Shown: positions 61,209 to 64,000 of the stretch, one piece after another | How positions within the stretch are numbered: position 1 is the stretch's first letter | How the letters are laid out: each line of letters starts with the position of its first letter | NCBI GenBank assembly: GCA_020632715.1 | Contig: JACKFA010000004.1 | Span: 372,001 to 436,000 of the forward strand | Origin: Deltaproteobacteria bacterium | GTDB lineage: Bacteria > Myxococcota_A > UBA9042 > PHBI01 | Length of the DNA stretch: 64,000 nucleotides | Reading direction: 5' to 3' | The notes under the pieces: generated by a model | What the model saw: the letters and a program-made list of their open reading frames with translations, nothing else | What the model was told of the DNA's origin: nothing | Database searches by the model: none | Translations under genes and position numbers: made by a program

Positions 61209-61232
61209 CCCCGCGGCGCTCGCGCCGCGGGG
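61209..61232. terminator. Bidirectional hairpin between convergent genes
   Basis: CCCCGCGGCG-CTCG-CGCCGCGGGG is a perfect 10-bp stem with a 4-base loop, placed 26 bases after the DUF4405-like stop and 20 bases from the EGF-protein stop. It lacks a clear U-tract, but position and stem strength suit a terminator serving both strands. Confidence 0.75.
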
Positions 61233-61252
61233 TCTCCTGCGTTCGGCCGCCG

Positions 61253-64000
<2,748 letters not shown>

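Overview
The window is very GC-rich DNA, with third codon positions almost all G or C. It reads as chromosome from a myxobacterium-like bacterium (Myxococcota). The evidence is a MYXO-CTERM (myxosortase-type) tail at 61.25 kb, many CGDG/CDDGN-type Cys-rich repeats, a MopE-like CNGADDDCDGDVDEG motif, four Hanks-type Ser/Thr kinases (one with a PEGA tail), an FHA regulator, giant secreted repeat proteins, and a sterol C-14 reductase-family gene. No rRNA, tRNA, prophage, IS element or CRISPR array was seen. Because composition is so skewed, non-coding frames stay open for kilobases; the calls here rest on protein motifs, ribosome sites and overlaps, not on open-frame length.

Layout. 1-6.6 kb (minus): a giant secreted protein whose C-terminus is off the left edge. 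6.9-16.6 kb (plus): a 2803-aa PKD-repeat lipoprotein coupled to a TPR/PEGA membrane protein. The 306-bp gap between these divergent genes carries a sigma-54-like promoter on each strand. 16.7-20.1 kb (plus): sigma-54-like promoter, zinc-ribbon protein, PEGA Ser/Thr kinase, second kinase. 20.1-20.4 kb: inverted copies of an ACGGAGACACGGAG-type repeat. 20.4-24.8 kb (minus): phosphofructokinase, third kinase, ThpR, lipoprotein. 25-30.2 kb (plus): cyclophilin lipoprotein and a DUF4011-helicase-nuclease protein with one frameshift. 30.3-32.5 kb (minus): discoidin-like secreted protein and membrane metallophosphoesterase. 32.7-37.8 kb (plus): complete urease operon ureDABCEFG. 37.8-41.2 kb: small membrane protein, SDR coupled to a sterol reductase-like enzyme, GST-like protein. 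41.3-45.8 kb: heavily frameshifted kinase/ATPase gene divergent from an FHA/winged-helix regulator. 45.8-51.7 kb: chemoreceptor, SRPBCC-epimerase fusion, lipoprotein, two DUF4234-like membrane proteins. 51.9-61.2 kb: large Ig-like/SBBP lipoprotein, Gly-rich protein with a one-base frameshift, DUF4405-like membrane protein. 61.25-64 kb (minus): EGF-repeat protein, N-terminus off the right edge.

How the genes fit together. The window mixes a large cell-surface repertoire, built by repeat expansion, with phospho-signalling parts (kinases, FHA, chemoreceptor). All three best sigma-54-like promoters have a TGTCC(C/G)GGACA-type palindrome 70-140 bases downstream of the predicted start, which suggests that the surface genes and a kinase operon share a control circuit. 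Urease is a self-contained metabolic module.

Caution on sequence quality. Several genes are broken by 1-2 base indels, mostly in C or G runs, while the protein reading is preserved on both sides (28.52, 42.4-44.6, 60.36, 62.91/63.00 and 63.53 kb). Assembly error is the simplest explanation, but real decay or phase variation cannot be excluded from the sequence alone.
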